A stretch of 64,000 bases of DNA from a virus. Positions 37,546 to 44,096 of the stretch are shown piece after piece. Where the stretch lies: the IMG/VR virus record IMGVR_UViG_3300046660_000385, positions 53,859 to 117,858 of that record. One strand, written 5' to 3'. How positions within the stretch are numbered: the first letter of the stretch is position 1; the number at the start of each line of letters is the position of its first letter. Position numbers and translations under genes: made by a program. The notes beneath the pieces are model-generated. The model searched no databases and had not been told where the DNA came from. It saw only the letters and a program-made list of their open reading frames with translations.

Positions 37546-37776
37546 TTACGGGGTCAGCGTGGCCGGGGCGTTCTCGGCCAGGTCGCGGTAGATGCCGTCG
37601 TCGTCCATCAGCAGCGGGATCGAGTTAATCATCAGGCCGCCACTGGGCGTGCGCAGGGCGCCGTCAAAGTACAGCATCAGGCTGCGGCTGTTGCCGGACG
37701 CCAGGGCGATGAGCGCTTCCTTCTCCTGGCCGTGATAGGAGAGGGTGACGGGCTGGCCGGTGGTGTAGGTCGTCAT
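37546..37776 (-). CDS. hypothetical protein (76 aa)
   Basis: I chose the ATG at 37776 because it overlaps the upstream gene's stop as ATGA. The protein MTTYTTGQPVTLSYHGQEKE looks like a small beta-rich domain, with SRSLMLYFDGALRTPSGGL in the middle. No catalytic or metal motif is visible. It is the last gene of a minus-strand unit that ends at the convergent terminator. Confidence 0.6.
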   Translation of the reverse strand: MTTYTTGQPVTLSYHGQEKEALIALASGNSRSLMLYFDGALRTPSGGLMINSIPLLMDDDGIYRDLAENAPATLTP

Positions 37777-38096
37777 GGCATCACGTATTCGCGGCCGTCC
37801 GGGTCGCGGCGCCGGCCGCTGTCCGGGTGCCTGTGCCAAGCCGACGGCTCCGTGCCGTCCTCGCCGCTCCAGGCATCGAGCGCGGCCTTCGCCTTCTCGT
37901 AGCTGCCGTAGCACCAGCGGTCGTTGCGCCCGTAGCCCCACGGCGTCAGGTCGGCAAGGATCGCCCAGGTGTACATGAATTTCTGGATGCCGCAGATGCG
38001 GCCGTGCTTGACGGTGATGTCGAGCAGGTACGGGTCCCAGTTGGCGCGCACGGCGGCCAGCTCCTGGGCAAGGAGGTCGGGAGAGTCGAGGTTCAT
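37773..38096 (-). CDS. hypothetical protein (107 aa), probably leaderless mRNA
   Basis: ATG is at 38096, with no Shine-Dalgarno sequence. Instead a TATAAT hexamer lies 8 bases upstream, so the transcript would start within about two bases of the start codon. The protein has many Trp and Tyr residues (FMYTWAILADLTPWGYGRND, WCYGSYEKAKAALDAW). Function is not recognised. Confidence 0.65.
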   Translation of the reverse strand: MNLDSPDLLAQELAAVRANWDPYLLDITVKHGRICGIQKFMYTWAILADLTPWGYGRNDRWCYGSYEKAKAALDAWSGEDGTEPSAWHRHPDSGRRRDPDGREYVMP

Positions 38097-38104
38097 GGGC
38101 GCGG

Positions 38105-38134
38105 ATTATACGGGCATTTTACGGATCGCCCGAA
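38105..38134 (-). promoter_or_regulatory. sigma-70-type promoter, probable leaderless start
   Basis: On the minus strand TTCGGG (38129-38134) and TATAAT (38105-38110) are 18 bases apart. The expected start point is within 2 bases of ATG 38096. The -10 is consensus; the -35 is weak. Confidence 0.6.
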
Positions 38135-38165
38135 TTGTGCTGCAAACAGGTGCCTCACATCTTGG

Positions 38166-38528
38166 TTAGTTGCAAATTGGGGTTTCCGGCACGCGCCAGA
38201 CCGGCACGCGGGCGCGCTCGGCCTTCGCCACCATGTCGGCCGTCCCGGTTCCGCCCTTGAACGCGACCACCGCCTCGGGTTTGAACTCGGCCAGCATCTG
38301 GCTGTTGCGGATGCCGCCGGCGGCGTTGCCGTAGCGGTCCCAGTCGGCCTCGCACGTTTCATGTGGAACCCGGCGCAGCTTGGCCCAGTCGCGGGCCAGG
38401 CGGTCGGCGCCGCGCGCGCCGCCCTCGATCAGCAAGCTGATGCCGTGCTTGGCGTGCACCGCGTCGAGCGCGGAGTAGACCCGCGCGCGGTTGGCGTACT
38501 TGCGCCCGCCGGTGACGAGAACGCGCAC
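38166..38528 (-). CDS. DUF2493 / YspA-like SLOG-family protein (120 aa)
   Basis: GTG 38528 overlaps the upstream TAG (TAGTG). The product begins VRVLVTGGRKYANRARV, a Rossmann-like phosphate-binding start. It continues with LLIEGGARGADRLARDWA, RNSQMLAEFKPEAVVAFKGG and GTADMVAKAERARVPV, the expected order for DUF2493. SLOG-superfamily proteins bind nucleotide-derived ligands. In phages this domain is common but its role is unsettled. It could modify or sense nucleotides during infection, which is speculation. The length is close to a minimal DUF2493 domain. Confidence 0.85.
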   Translation of the reverse strand: MRVLVTGGRKYANRARVYSALDAVHAKHGISLLIEGGARGADRLARDWAKLRRVPHETCEADWDRYGNAAGGIRNSQMLAEFKPEAVVAFKGGTGTADMVAKAERARVPVWRVPETPICN

Positions 38529-39079
38529 TACTTCTTGTTCCAGGCGCTCTCGTCCAGTGGCTTCTCGGGCGCGAACCAGCCGGCAAAGCGCCCGCCGAAG
38601 TTTATGTGGGTGAGGTCGTCGACGACCGGCTCGGACAGCGTGACGGCGCGGCCCTTGCGGTGGATCTCGGACCTGGCCAGCCAGCCGCTGCCGTCGCGGC
38701 ACTCGACGTTCACCATCAGGCCCTCGACCCGCTCGGGCATGCGCGAGATTGCGCCGTACTTGTCCATCAGCGCGATCTTGCGCTCGGTCGACATCGACTC
38801 GGGCAGGGTCCACATTTCATGGATGTGCACCACCGTGTGGGCGTTGTTCATCTGGACCAGCTCGCGCACGCTGAACGCGAGGGCGTTCTTCTCGCGCTCG
38901 TTGGCGACATTGGCGTCGACCACCAGGGTCTCGTCGCCATAGATCAGGACGGCGGCGTCGGACTCGCCGACCTCCACGATCTGGCTGCGCGCGCCCTTGA
39001 GGGCCTGCTTGATGTGGCCCTGGATCGCCGGCGGCAGGTCGGCCAGCGTCAGGTGCTCGACTTTTTCTTTGTCCGTCAT
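38528..39079 (-). CDS. hypothetical protein (183 aa)
   Basis: ATG 39079 is preceded by a strong AAGGAGG and by a good promoter at 39114-39142. The protein is acidic, with VEVGESDAAVLIYGDETLVV, NAHTVVHIHEMWTLPESM and a Trp-containing C-terminus (FAGWFAPEKP). No family is recognised. It shares a TAGTG junction with the DUF2493 gene, so the two are co-expressed and may act together. Confidence 0.7.
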   Translation of the reverse strand: MTDKEKVEHLTLADLPPAIQGHIKQALKGARSQIVEVGESDAAVLIYGDETLVVDANVANEREKNALAFSVRELVQMNNAHTVVHIHEMWTLPESMSTERKIALMDKYGAISRMPERVEGLMVNVECRDGSGWLARSEIHRKGRAVTLSEPVVDDLTHINFGGRFAGWFAPEKPLDESAWNKK

Positions 39080-39113
39080 GGTTCGCCTCCTTTAGATTGG
39101 CACAAATGGATTT

Positions 39114-39142
39114 AACATAATGCTAATTATGCGCGCGGGCAA
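39114..39142 (-). promoter_or_regulatory. sigma-70-type promoter
   Basis: On the minus strand TTGCCC (39137-39142) and TATGTT (39114-39119) are separated by 17 bases. The spacer and downstream region are AT-rich against a GC-rich background. It would drive the 39079 gene and the DUF2493 gene. Confidence 0.6.
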
Positions 39143-39145
39143 CGG

Positions 39146-39418
39146 TTATGGATTGGCGGCAGGTTTCTGCCGGTCCAGCAGCCGCATCAGTTTCAGGTCC
39201 TCGGCCAGCATCTTGCGCAGCACCTTGGCCGCGCCTTTACTCATCAGCTTGATCTGTGCCTTGATCGACTCCACCGCACCTGGCCGGCGCAACAACGCCA
39301 CGCGCGCATGGCGCACCCGGGTCATCGTGGCCAGCAGTTCCAGCTCGGCGTCGGACGGCGGCGTCCAGGCCGCCAGCGGGCGCGCCACCAGGGCGCGCTT
39401 CTTGTCTCGCATATTCAT
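39146..39418 (-). CDS. small basic helical protein (90 aa)
   Basis: ATG 39418 overlaps the upstream stop as ATGA. The protein is strongly basic (MNMRDKKRALVARPL, MSKGAAKVLRKMLAEDLKLM) and predicted largely helical, so nucleic-acid binding is possible. The open frame extends upstream, but that part overlaps the neighbouring gene and is Arg/Ala-rich. No family recognised. Confidence 0.6.
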   Translation of the reverse strand: MNMRDKKRALVARPLAAWTPPSDAELELLATMTRVRHARVALLRRPGAVESIKAQIKLMSKGAAKVLRKMLAEDLKLMRLLDRQKPAANP

Positions 39419-39780
39419 GTGTCGTTCCTCAGATAGGTCTTGCACGAACCGCAGTAGCGGTTCCTGATGTCCTCGCGCGAGTGGCTGGTCAGCCCGCAGC
39501 GGCAGCAGTAAATGCCGCCGTCGGTCAGCAGGTACTCCTGGCGCGGCTTGACCTCGGGCGTGAGGCCCAGCTGCTGGCGCCACGCGAGGCAGGCCCGCGG
39601 CGTGCCCATCACCATGTTGCACTTCAAATGCTGGGCCAGCACGCTGTCGACGATCCAGGCATCGCCGTCGCGGTGGTTCTCGTTCCATTCGCGCGTCAGC
39701 GCGACCAGGTCGGTGACGGGAATCCAGCCCTCGATCACGACACAGTCGTTCTCGCGCCGCACCCTGTAGCCGTCGCTCAC
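39415..39780 (-). CDS. zinc-ribbon-like hypothetical protein (121 aa, GTG start)
   Basis: GTG 39780 overlaps the upstream TGA (GTGA). The C-terminal part has paired cysteines (CCRCG and CGSC, 15-20 residues apart), the spacing of a zinc ribbon. The N-terminal part (CVVIEGWIPVTDLVALTREW) is unassigned. A role in nucleic-acid or protein binding is plausible. The gene is coupled at both ends in an operon of small proteins. Confidence 0.6.
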   Translation of the reverse strand: MSDGYRVRRENDCVVIEGWIPVTDLVALTREWNENHRDGDAWIVDSVLAQHLKCNMVMGTPRACLAWRQQLGLTPEVKPRQEYLLTDGGIYCCRCGLTSHSREDIRNRYCGSCKTYLRNDT

Positions 39781-39995
39781 GACGCGCGGCCTTTCAGGTC
39801 GCGGCGGATCTCGGCCGCCATCGTCTCGAGCATGCCCGGCAGCGTGAACAGCACCTCGGGCGGGGCCTGCACGGAAAAGCCGTGGCCCTTGTTGCCGCTC
39901 AGGACAATCACGACGGCGCCGAGCGCTTCGGCTTTCGCGCGCACCTCCGTGCACAGGTCGTCGTACTTGCCGGGGTTCTTTTCGGTATGGATCAT
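39777..39995 (-). CDS. hypothetical protein (72 aa)
   Basis: I chose ATG 39995 because it overlaps the upstream gene's stop as ATGA. The protein MIHTEKNPGKYDDLCTEVRA has an alternating hydrophobic strand (GAVVIVLSGNKGHGFSV) and a helical end (GMLETMAAEIRRDL). It is common phage-style small-protein material without a recognised function. Confidence 0.6.
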   Translation of the reverse strand: MIHTEKNPGKYDDLCTEVRAKAEALGAVVIVLSGNKGHGFSVQAPPEVLFTLPGMLETMAAEIRRDLKGRAS

Positions 39996-40618
39996 TTTGT
40001 CTTGTCCGGTTTCGGTGGGAAAAATTCGCGGATGTCGGCGTACTTCATTTCCAGCGGGCCGCCCCACGCCATCGAGATCGCCCAGTCGAATTCGCGGGTG
40101 TCGATCATCGGCAGGCGGATCTTCTGGCCGGGCACGATCTCGCACAGCGTGTTATCGACGTCGACCACGACGTGGATGCGGCAGGCCAGCGGGCGCTGGG
40201 CGTAGATCGAGCAGGCGCCGTTGACGAGGAAGCGGCACGCGACCCCGTCGTACCTGGCGCGGATCTTGTCGACGTACTGCAGGTCGACGTTGAACGCCTT
40301 GGGCGTGACCATCTTCGCCCCGGTGGCGGCGGCAATCGCCTTCGCTTCGTCCAGGTGGATCATGGTCGCCATGTGACAGCAGTGGCTACAGCCTTTGCGG
40401 CACGGCACCAGGCCTTTCGCGGCCTCGCCGAACTTGTCGGCCGCTTTCTGCAGCAGGATCACTTTCGCCTTGGGGCTTTTCGCCGCCCTGGCCTGGTTGG
40501 CCAGCGCGTTCATGCTGGCCAGGTCGAGGCGCCGGTTGATCTCCTGCGTCACCCGGACCGCGTGTTCATGCCGCGCCGGATCGTTCTCGGCGGCGCGGAT
40601 TTTCTCAAGGTCTGCCAT
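39992..40618 (-). CDS. YkgJ-family cysteine-cluster protein (208 aa)
   Basis: The motif CRKGCSHCCH near residue 75 and later CRF, GACSIYAQRPLACR give the cysteine pattern of the YkgJ/CxxCxxCC family, thought to bind zinc or an iron-sulphur centre. The N-terminal 65 residues are helical. Members occur in many bacteria and some phages without a settled function. It starts the run of coupled genes going down to 39146, behind a GGAG site. Confidence 0.8.
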   Translation of the reverse strand: MADLEKIRAAENDPARHEHAVRVTQEINRRLDLASMNALANQARAAKSPKAKVILLQKAADKFGEAAKGLVPCRKGCSHCCHMATMIHLDEAKAIAAATGAKMVTPKAFNVDLQYVDKIRARYDGVACRFLVNGACSIYAQRPLACRIHVVVDVDNTLCEIVPGQKIRLPMIDTREFDWAISMAWGGPLEMKYADIREFFPPKPDKTK

Positions 40619-40638
40619 AGTGGATCTGCTCCCATTGG

Positions 40639-40872
40639 TCAGGCATGACTGCCTCCAATGGTCGATTGTAGGATGGCGAAATAGCGCAGGCCGCGCGGCA
40701 GGAACTCGACGGCCCAGTTGCCGAAGTCGTCGGCCTCCTGAAAGCTGTTGAAGCAGGTGGCCAGGCGCACGTTGCGGACGATCGTAAAGCGTACCTGGTC
40801 CTCAGGTGACGACTGCTCGTCGTCCAGCTGCACGAAGCCGTTGCACAGCGCGACAAAGTACGGCGCGCTCAT
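40639..40872 (-). CDS. hypothetical protein (77 aa)
   Basis: ATG 40872 overlaps the upstream stop as ATGA. The product starts MSAPYFVALCNGFVQLDDEQ. It is a small mixed alpha/beta protein with no recognisable motif. It is the third gene of the operon led by the SANT-repeat gene. The longer frame upstream is antisense-like Arg/Pro-rich and was not used. Confidence 0.55.
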   Translation of the reverse strand: MSAPYFVALCNGFVQLDDEQSSPEDQVRFTIVRNVRLATCFNSFQEADDFGNWAVEFLPRGLRYFAILQSTIGGSHA

Positions 40873-41246
40873 GCGTTGGCCCTTGCGCGCCGGACCATGA
40901 ACCGCCCTTCGCGGGCGTTGCGGCTGGTCGAGGAGAGGCTGGCTTTGCGCAGCAGCTGGTCGACGTGGTACACGGCCCTCCTGTGGCCGCGTTCGGCCTC
41001 CTCGATGGTGCAGTAGCGCTCCATGTATTCGCGCGGGCGGTGCCGCTCGAAGATCATGGTCTCGAACAGCACCGGCGGCCCGCCGGTGAAGCTGTGGTCC
41101 AGCCCGAGGAACACGGTCGAGACGACGGCGCGGCCGACCACGGTGCGCGCGATCTGGTTGCTGGTCGTGCCCCAGGCGATCGCCCACTCCTGCAGGTCGG
41201 CGCAGGCAACCACCTGGCGGTCCTTGGTCAGAATGTAGTGCATCAT
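40869..41246 (-). CDS. hypothetical protein (125 aa)
   Basis: I chose the first of two adjacent ATGs (41246), which overlaps the stop of the 754-residue gene as ATGA. It begins MMHYILTKDRQVVACADLQE and contains an HTH-like stretch (EWAIAWGTTSNQIARTVVGR). The C-terminus is very basic (NAREGRFMVRRARANA). DNA binding is possible but not proven. Confidence 0.55.
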   Translation of the reverse strand: MMHYILTKDRQVVACADLQEWAIAWGTTSNQIARTVVGRAVVSTVFLGLDHSFTGGPPVLFETMIFERHRPREYMERYCTIEEAERGHRRAVYHVDQLLRKASLSSTSRNAREGRFMVRRARANA

Positions 41247-43507
41247 GCCACCTGCCCCAGCTGGATACCCTGCGAGGCCAGCCACATGCTGATGATGCGC
41301 TTGAGTTCGCTCATGGCGCCGTTGCACGCCACGTAGCGGTCGCCGACCAGCTTCTTGATCTTGCCGGTCGTGGTGTGATTCACGAAGCGTTCCATGCCGA
41401 TCATCCTGTCGACGTTGACGAAGCGCTCCAGCGACCCCTTCTCGTCGCAGTGCGCGAGCCGGATCTCGACCATCGGGAAGGTGCGTTCCAGCTCGTCCTT
41501 GTACTGCTTCTCGCGGTTGACCAGGATGCCCACCACCAGGCGCCGGGTTTTCTCGACGCGCGGCTTTTCGTCACCGTAGTTCTTCGGCGGCGCGCTGGCC
41601 GCCACCAGGTGCGGCGCCGCGAAGCCCGGTGCTGCGGCCACGTTCACGACCGGCGCCGGCAGCTTCGCCACTGCCTGCTCGACCATCGTCTGGATCATCG
41701 GGCCGAGGTGCTTGGCGACCTCCGCGCCCAGCAGGGCCATCAGCGGGGCAAAAGCGGCCTCGTACGGGTTCACGGCGGGCACCGATGCCGGAATGGCGGC
41801 AACGGGGGCGACCGGCGGCGCGGTCTCCACCACCGCGGCGGGCGCGGGCGCGGCGGCCGGCACCAGGACGCACGCCGGCGGCTTGCCTTCGAGAACCGCG
41901 TGCAGGTCGGCAAAGGCGCGTTCGAGCGGCGCGCGCAGGGTCGAGAACGACACCACTTTCAGGTGCCGGCGCTGGCGTTCCAGCGGCAGCACGCGTTGCT
42001 GCGCGAAAGCGACGTCGTCGGTGTCCAGCCCGATCAGGCTCTGGCCGTAGGGGTAGTTATGGGCCGGGAACAGCTTGTGCAGCTCCTCGGCGATCAGGAG
42101 CCACTCCTGGCGGGTCCATTCGATCTTGACGAACAGCTTGTCGGCCTTCTCGTTCGACGGCGCCGGGGCCGGGGTCGGCTCGGCCGCTGCTGCAGGTAGG
42201 GGTTCGGGCTGCGCACTGCCCGCGGCCTGCTTGACGCGCGCCACGGCCGGTTCCAGGTGTTTCAGGGTGGCGGCCACCGAGAAGAAGCGGCGCGGGCGCT
42301 CCATGCGCTGGGCCGTGTCGTTGAGCATGCTCAGCGTCAGGTCGCGGAAGCGTGCCTCGACCTGCGGATACTTCGCGTACAGCAGGCGGATCAGCGTGTC
42401 CCACTCCGCGGCCGACCAGAACACGCGCGGGCCGGACCGGAAGTCCTGCACCGGGTCCGGCGCGGGCGCCGGGGCCGGCTCCACGGCTGGCGGGGCCACG
42501 GCAGCGACGGGGGCCTGGGTTGCTTCCTCATGCTGTTTGAACTGCTCGGCGGTCCAGATCGGTTTGCCGGCCAGCGCGTCGCGCAGGCGGTTGCCGAACG
42601 AGCGGATATGGGCCTGGTTGGCCATGCGGCGCTGGCGTTCCGGCGGCAGTGCCTTGCGGATCGCAATGTTCAGGTCGGTGATGTTCAGGCCCGGCAGGAA
42701 GCCGTCCTCGAGCGCGCGCGGCCAGGTGCTGCGCAGTTCGGCGGCGATCGCCTTGTATTCGTCGGCGGTCCAGTAGATCTGGGGCCGCACGGGCGCAGGG
42801 AGGACCGGCGGCGGGGCGTCAGGCAGCTTCTCCGGGGCCGCTGCAGTCTCGGGTGTCTCGGCCAGCTGCGCGGCCTGTGGCGGCTCCTCGGGGGTTGCCT
42901 GCGGGGCGACGGCGGCATCGGTGTCGGCCGTCTCGTCCGGGGTGTCGCCCTGTTCGGGCCGGCCAAAGTAGAACGGGTCGCGGCTTTCTCGTGCCTGCTT
43001 GTAGACCTGGGCCAGCCGGTCGGTGGCGTCGGCCAGGCGCTTGAACTTGCGCTGCCGGCCCTGCTCCATCGCCGAGGCGGCCAGATTGAGTTGATGCAGC
43101 GTGACTTTCGAGAGGTCCGGGGCGTTCACCAGGTCCAGCTCCGGGCACATCGTGTGCAGGGCCAGCGCACAGAACCGCCAGTCATCCTGTCCCCACCGCA
43201 CGCGGGCAGTGCCTGCTCCTTCCTCGCCCTGCCCCTGCGCTGTCTGCTCCGTGCTCTGCGCAGGGACCGCCACCCTGTCGAACGCTTTCACCAGGTCGCG
43301 CTTGATCCGGCTGAGCTTCGGACGCACGCCGTGCCGTTCTGGCGGCAGACAGGCCTGGAGAACTGGCGTGAACTCGACGTCGGACAGGTTGATGTCGTAC
43401 GGTTGCTTGACAGAGGCGAAGCCGCGCTCCGGGTAACGCTCCATGAGATTCCACGCGAGGCAGTCCAGCTCAGTGTCAGTCCAGTTCTTTTTGGTCATGG
43501 GAAGCAT
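41243..43507 (-). CDS. origin-adjacent protein with five SANT/Myb-like repeats (754 aa)
   Basis: Five units share the pattern [IV]xWTxxEW...L...YP, most followed by a LPPER(Q)RR element. They begin near residues 8 (NWTDTELDCLAWNLMERYP), 103 (VRWGQDDW), 244 (IYWTADEY), 362 (VFWSAAEW) and 462 (IEWTRQEW). Pro/Ala linkers separate most of them. The last 95 residues (from KTRRLVVGILVNR) form a separate domain also found at the C-terminus of the protein at 51228. SANT/Myb helices usually bind DNA or proteins. Being transcribed away from the iterons suggests a role in replication control or nucleoid organisation, which is inference. No Shine-Dalgarno precedes either candidate ATG. Confidence 0.7.
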   Translation of the reverse strand: MLPMTKKNWTDTELDCLAWNLMERYPERGFASVKQPYDINLSDVEFTPVLQACLPPERHGVRPKLSRIKRDLVKAFDRVAVPAQSTEQTAQGQGEEGAGTARVRWGQDDWRFCALALHTMCPELDLVNAPDLSKVTLHQLNLAASAMEQGRQRKFKRLADATDRLAQVYKQARESRDPFYFGRPEQGDTPDETADTDAAVAPQATPEEPPQAAQLAETPETAAAPEKLPDAPPPVLPAPVRPQIYWTADEYKAIAAELRSTWPRALEDGFLPGLNITDLNIAIRKALPPERQRRMANQAHIRSFGNRLRDALAGKPIWTAEQFKQHEEATQAPVAAVAPPAVEPAPAPAPDPVQDFRSGPRVFWSAAEWDTLIRLLYAKYPQVEARFRDLTLSMLNDTAQRMERPRRFFSVAATLKHLEPAVARVKQAAGSAQPEPLPAAAAEPTPAPAPSNEKADKLFVKIEWTRQEWLLIAEELHKLFPAHNYPYGQSLIGLDTDDVAFAQQRVLPLERQRRHLKVVSFSTLRAPLERAFADLHAVLEGKPPACVLVPAAAPAPAAVVETAPPVAPVAAIPASVPAVNPYEAAFAPLMALLGAEVAKHLGPMIQTMVEQAVAKLPAPVVNVAAAPGFAAPHLVAASAPPKNYGDEKPRVEKTRRLVVGILVNREKQYKDELERTFPMVEIRLAHCDEKGSLERFVNVDRMIGMERFVNHTTTGKIKKLVGDRYVACNGAMSELKRIISMWLASQGIQLGQVA

Positions 43508-43530
43508 GGTTATTTACTGTTTGGAATTCC

Positions 43531-43559
43531 ACTGTAGCGAAAAGTGTCCTGGATTCCAA
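43531..43559 (-). promoter_or_regulatory. sigma-70-type promoter for the SANT-repeat operon
   Basis: On the minus strand TTGGAA (43554-43559) and TACAGT (43531-43536) have a 17-base spacer. The start point falls about 18 bases before the ATG. It lies at the edge of the origin region. Confidence 0.55.
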
Positions 43560-43710
43560 CGCATTTGTTCTTTTTTTTTAAGTCGACCTATAAACCCGGT
43601 GTTGCAGATTGTAAACATCATTCACTGCACGCTCGGGGTTGATTTTGTTTTTCAAATCAAAAATTTAGCGACGGAAACGATTTTGAACAGCTGTTACATT
43701 TCGTGAGTTT

Positions 43711-43730
43711 TTGTAGGTTCGTTCCTACAA
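43711..43730. repeat. 7-bp inverted repeat in the AT-rich part of the origin
   Basis: TTGTAGG (43711-43717) and CCTACAA (43724-43730) flank a 6-base loop. TCGTGAG repeats directly at 43701 and 43733, 32 bases apart, on either side of the hairpin. It may bind an accessory factor. Confidence 0.5.
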
Positions 43731-43750
43731 GGTCGTGAGACTTCCACGAA

Positions 43751-43765
43751 GGTGTGTCGTTTGCC
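43751..43765 (+). repeat. outlying iteron
   Basis: GGTGTGTCGTTTGCC matches the iteron core with one A-to-G change near the end. It lies about 200 bases from the main cluster, on the far side of two DnaA boxes. Confidence 0.7.
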
Positions 43766-43840
43766 TAAAGTTTCAGTTAACGATTCCTTAAAGGCGACTT
43801 TAATGAATCTTGCATACTGTGCATGCTTGAGAGCACCATT

Positions 43841-43849
43841 TGTGGATAA
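43841..43849. promoter_or_regulatory. DnaA box 1
   Basis: TGTGGATAA is the exact complement of the consensus DnaA box TTATCCACA. It is followed by a short C-rich run and AT-rich DNA. Confidence 0.8.
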
Positions 43850-43896
43850 CTACCCCCTTGGGTTTATAAGAAGGTTCAAAAGAAGGTTTATGGGGG

Positions 43897-43905
43897 TGTG
43901 GATAA
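43897..43905. promoter_or_regulatory. DnaA box 2
   Basis: A second perfect TGTGGATAA in the same orientation as box 1, 56 bases away, between the outlying iteron and the iteron cluster. Confidence 0.8.
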
Positions 43906-43917
43906 GTCGCGTAAACT

Positions 43918-43941
43918 GTTGATATGTAGCAGCTTATCAAC
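43918..43941. repeat. inverted repeat next to the iteron cluster
   Basis: GTTGATA (43918-43924) and TATCAAC (43935-43941) are perfect arms with a 10-base spacer, ending 8 bases before the first clustered iteron. It is a plausible binding site for an initiator dimer or another origin protein. Confidence 0.55.
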
Positions 43942-43948
43942 ATGGCCC

Positions 43949-44079
43949 GGTGGGTCGTTTACCGTAAACGGTGTGTCGTTTACCCAAAACGGTGTGTCGT
44001 TTGCGCTGCCCGGTGTGTCGTTTACCCTTGAGGACCCTGCTCCGGTGTGTCGTTTACCCTGCCCGGTGGGTCGTTTACT
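43949..44079 (+). repeat. cluster of six 15-bp iterons
   Basis: Copies of GGTGTGTCGTTTACC (variants GGTGGGTCG..., ...TTGCG, ...TTACT) start at 43949, 43970, 43991, 44012, 44044 and 44065. Spacings are 21, 21, 21, 32 and 21 bases, which are two or three helical turns, so all copies face the same side of the DNA. This regular phasing is the hallmark of initiator-binding iterons. Confidence 0.92.
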
Positions 44080-44087
44080 GTGGATAA
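44079..44087. promoter_or_regulatory. DnaA box 3, abutting the last iteron
   Basis: A third perfect TGTGGATAA shares its first base with the end of the last iteron. It would place DnaA beside the initiator. Confidence 0.8.
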
Positions 44088-44096
44088 ACTGACTGC

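Larger units (their letters stand above)
43560..44096. other. iteron-type replication origin
   Basis: A gene-free stretch of roughly 540 bases. It combines an AT-rich segment at about 43560-43720 (candidate unwinding element), seven iteron-like 15-mers, three perfect DnaA boxes and inverted repeats. It sits directly beyond the 3' end of a TrfA-like initiator gene. Composition is clearly lower in GC than the rest of the window. This is the classic content of a theta-replicating plasmid origin. Confidence 0.85.

Noticed and set aside
43949-44079. CRISPR-like array
   Set aside because: The repeats are 15 bp with 6- or 17-bp gaps at helical phasing and lie by DnaA boxes and an initiator gene; this is an iteron array.
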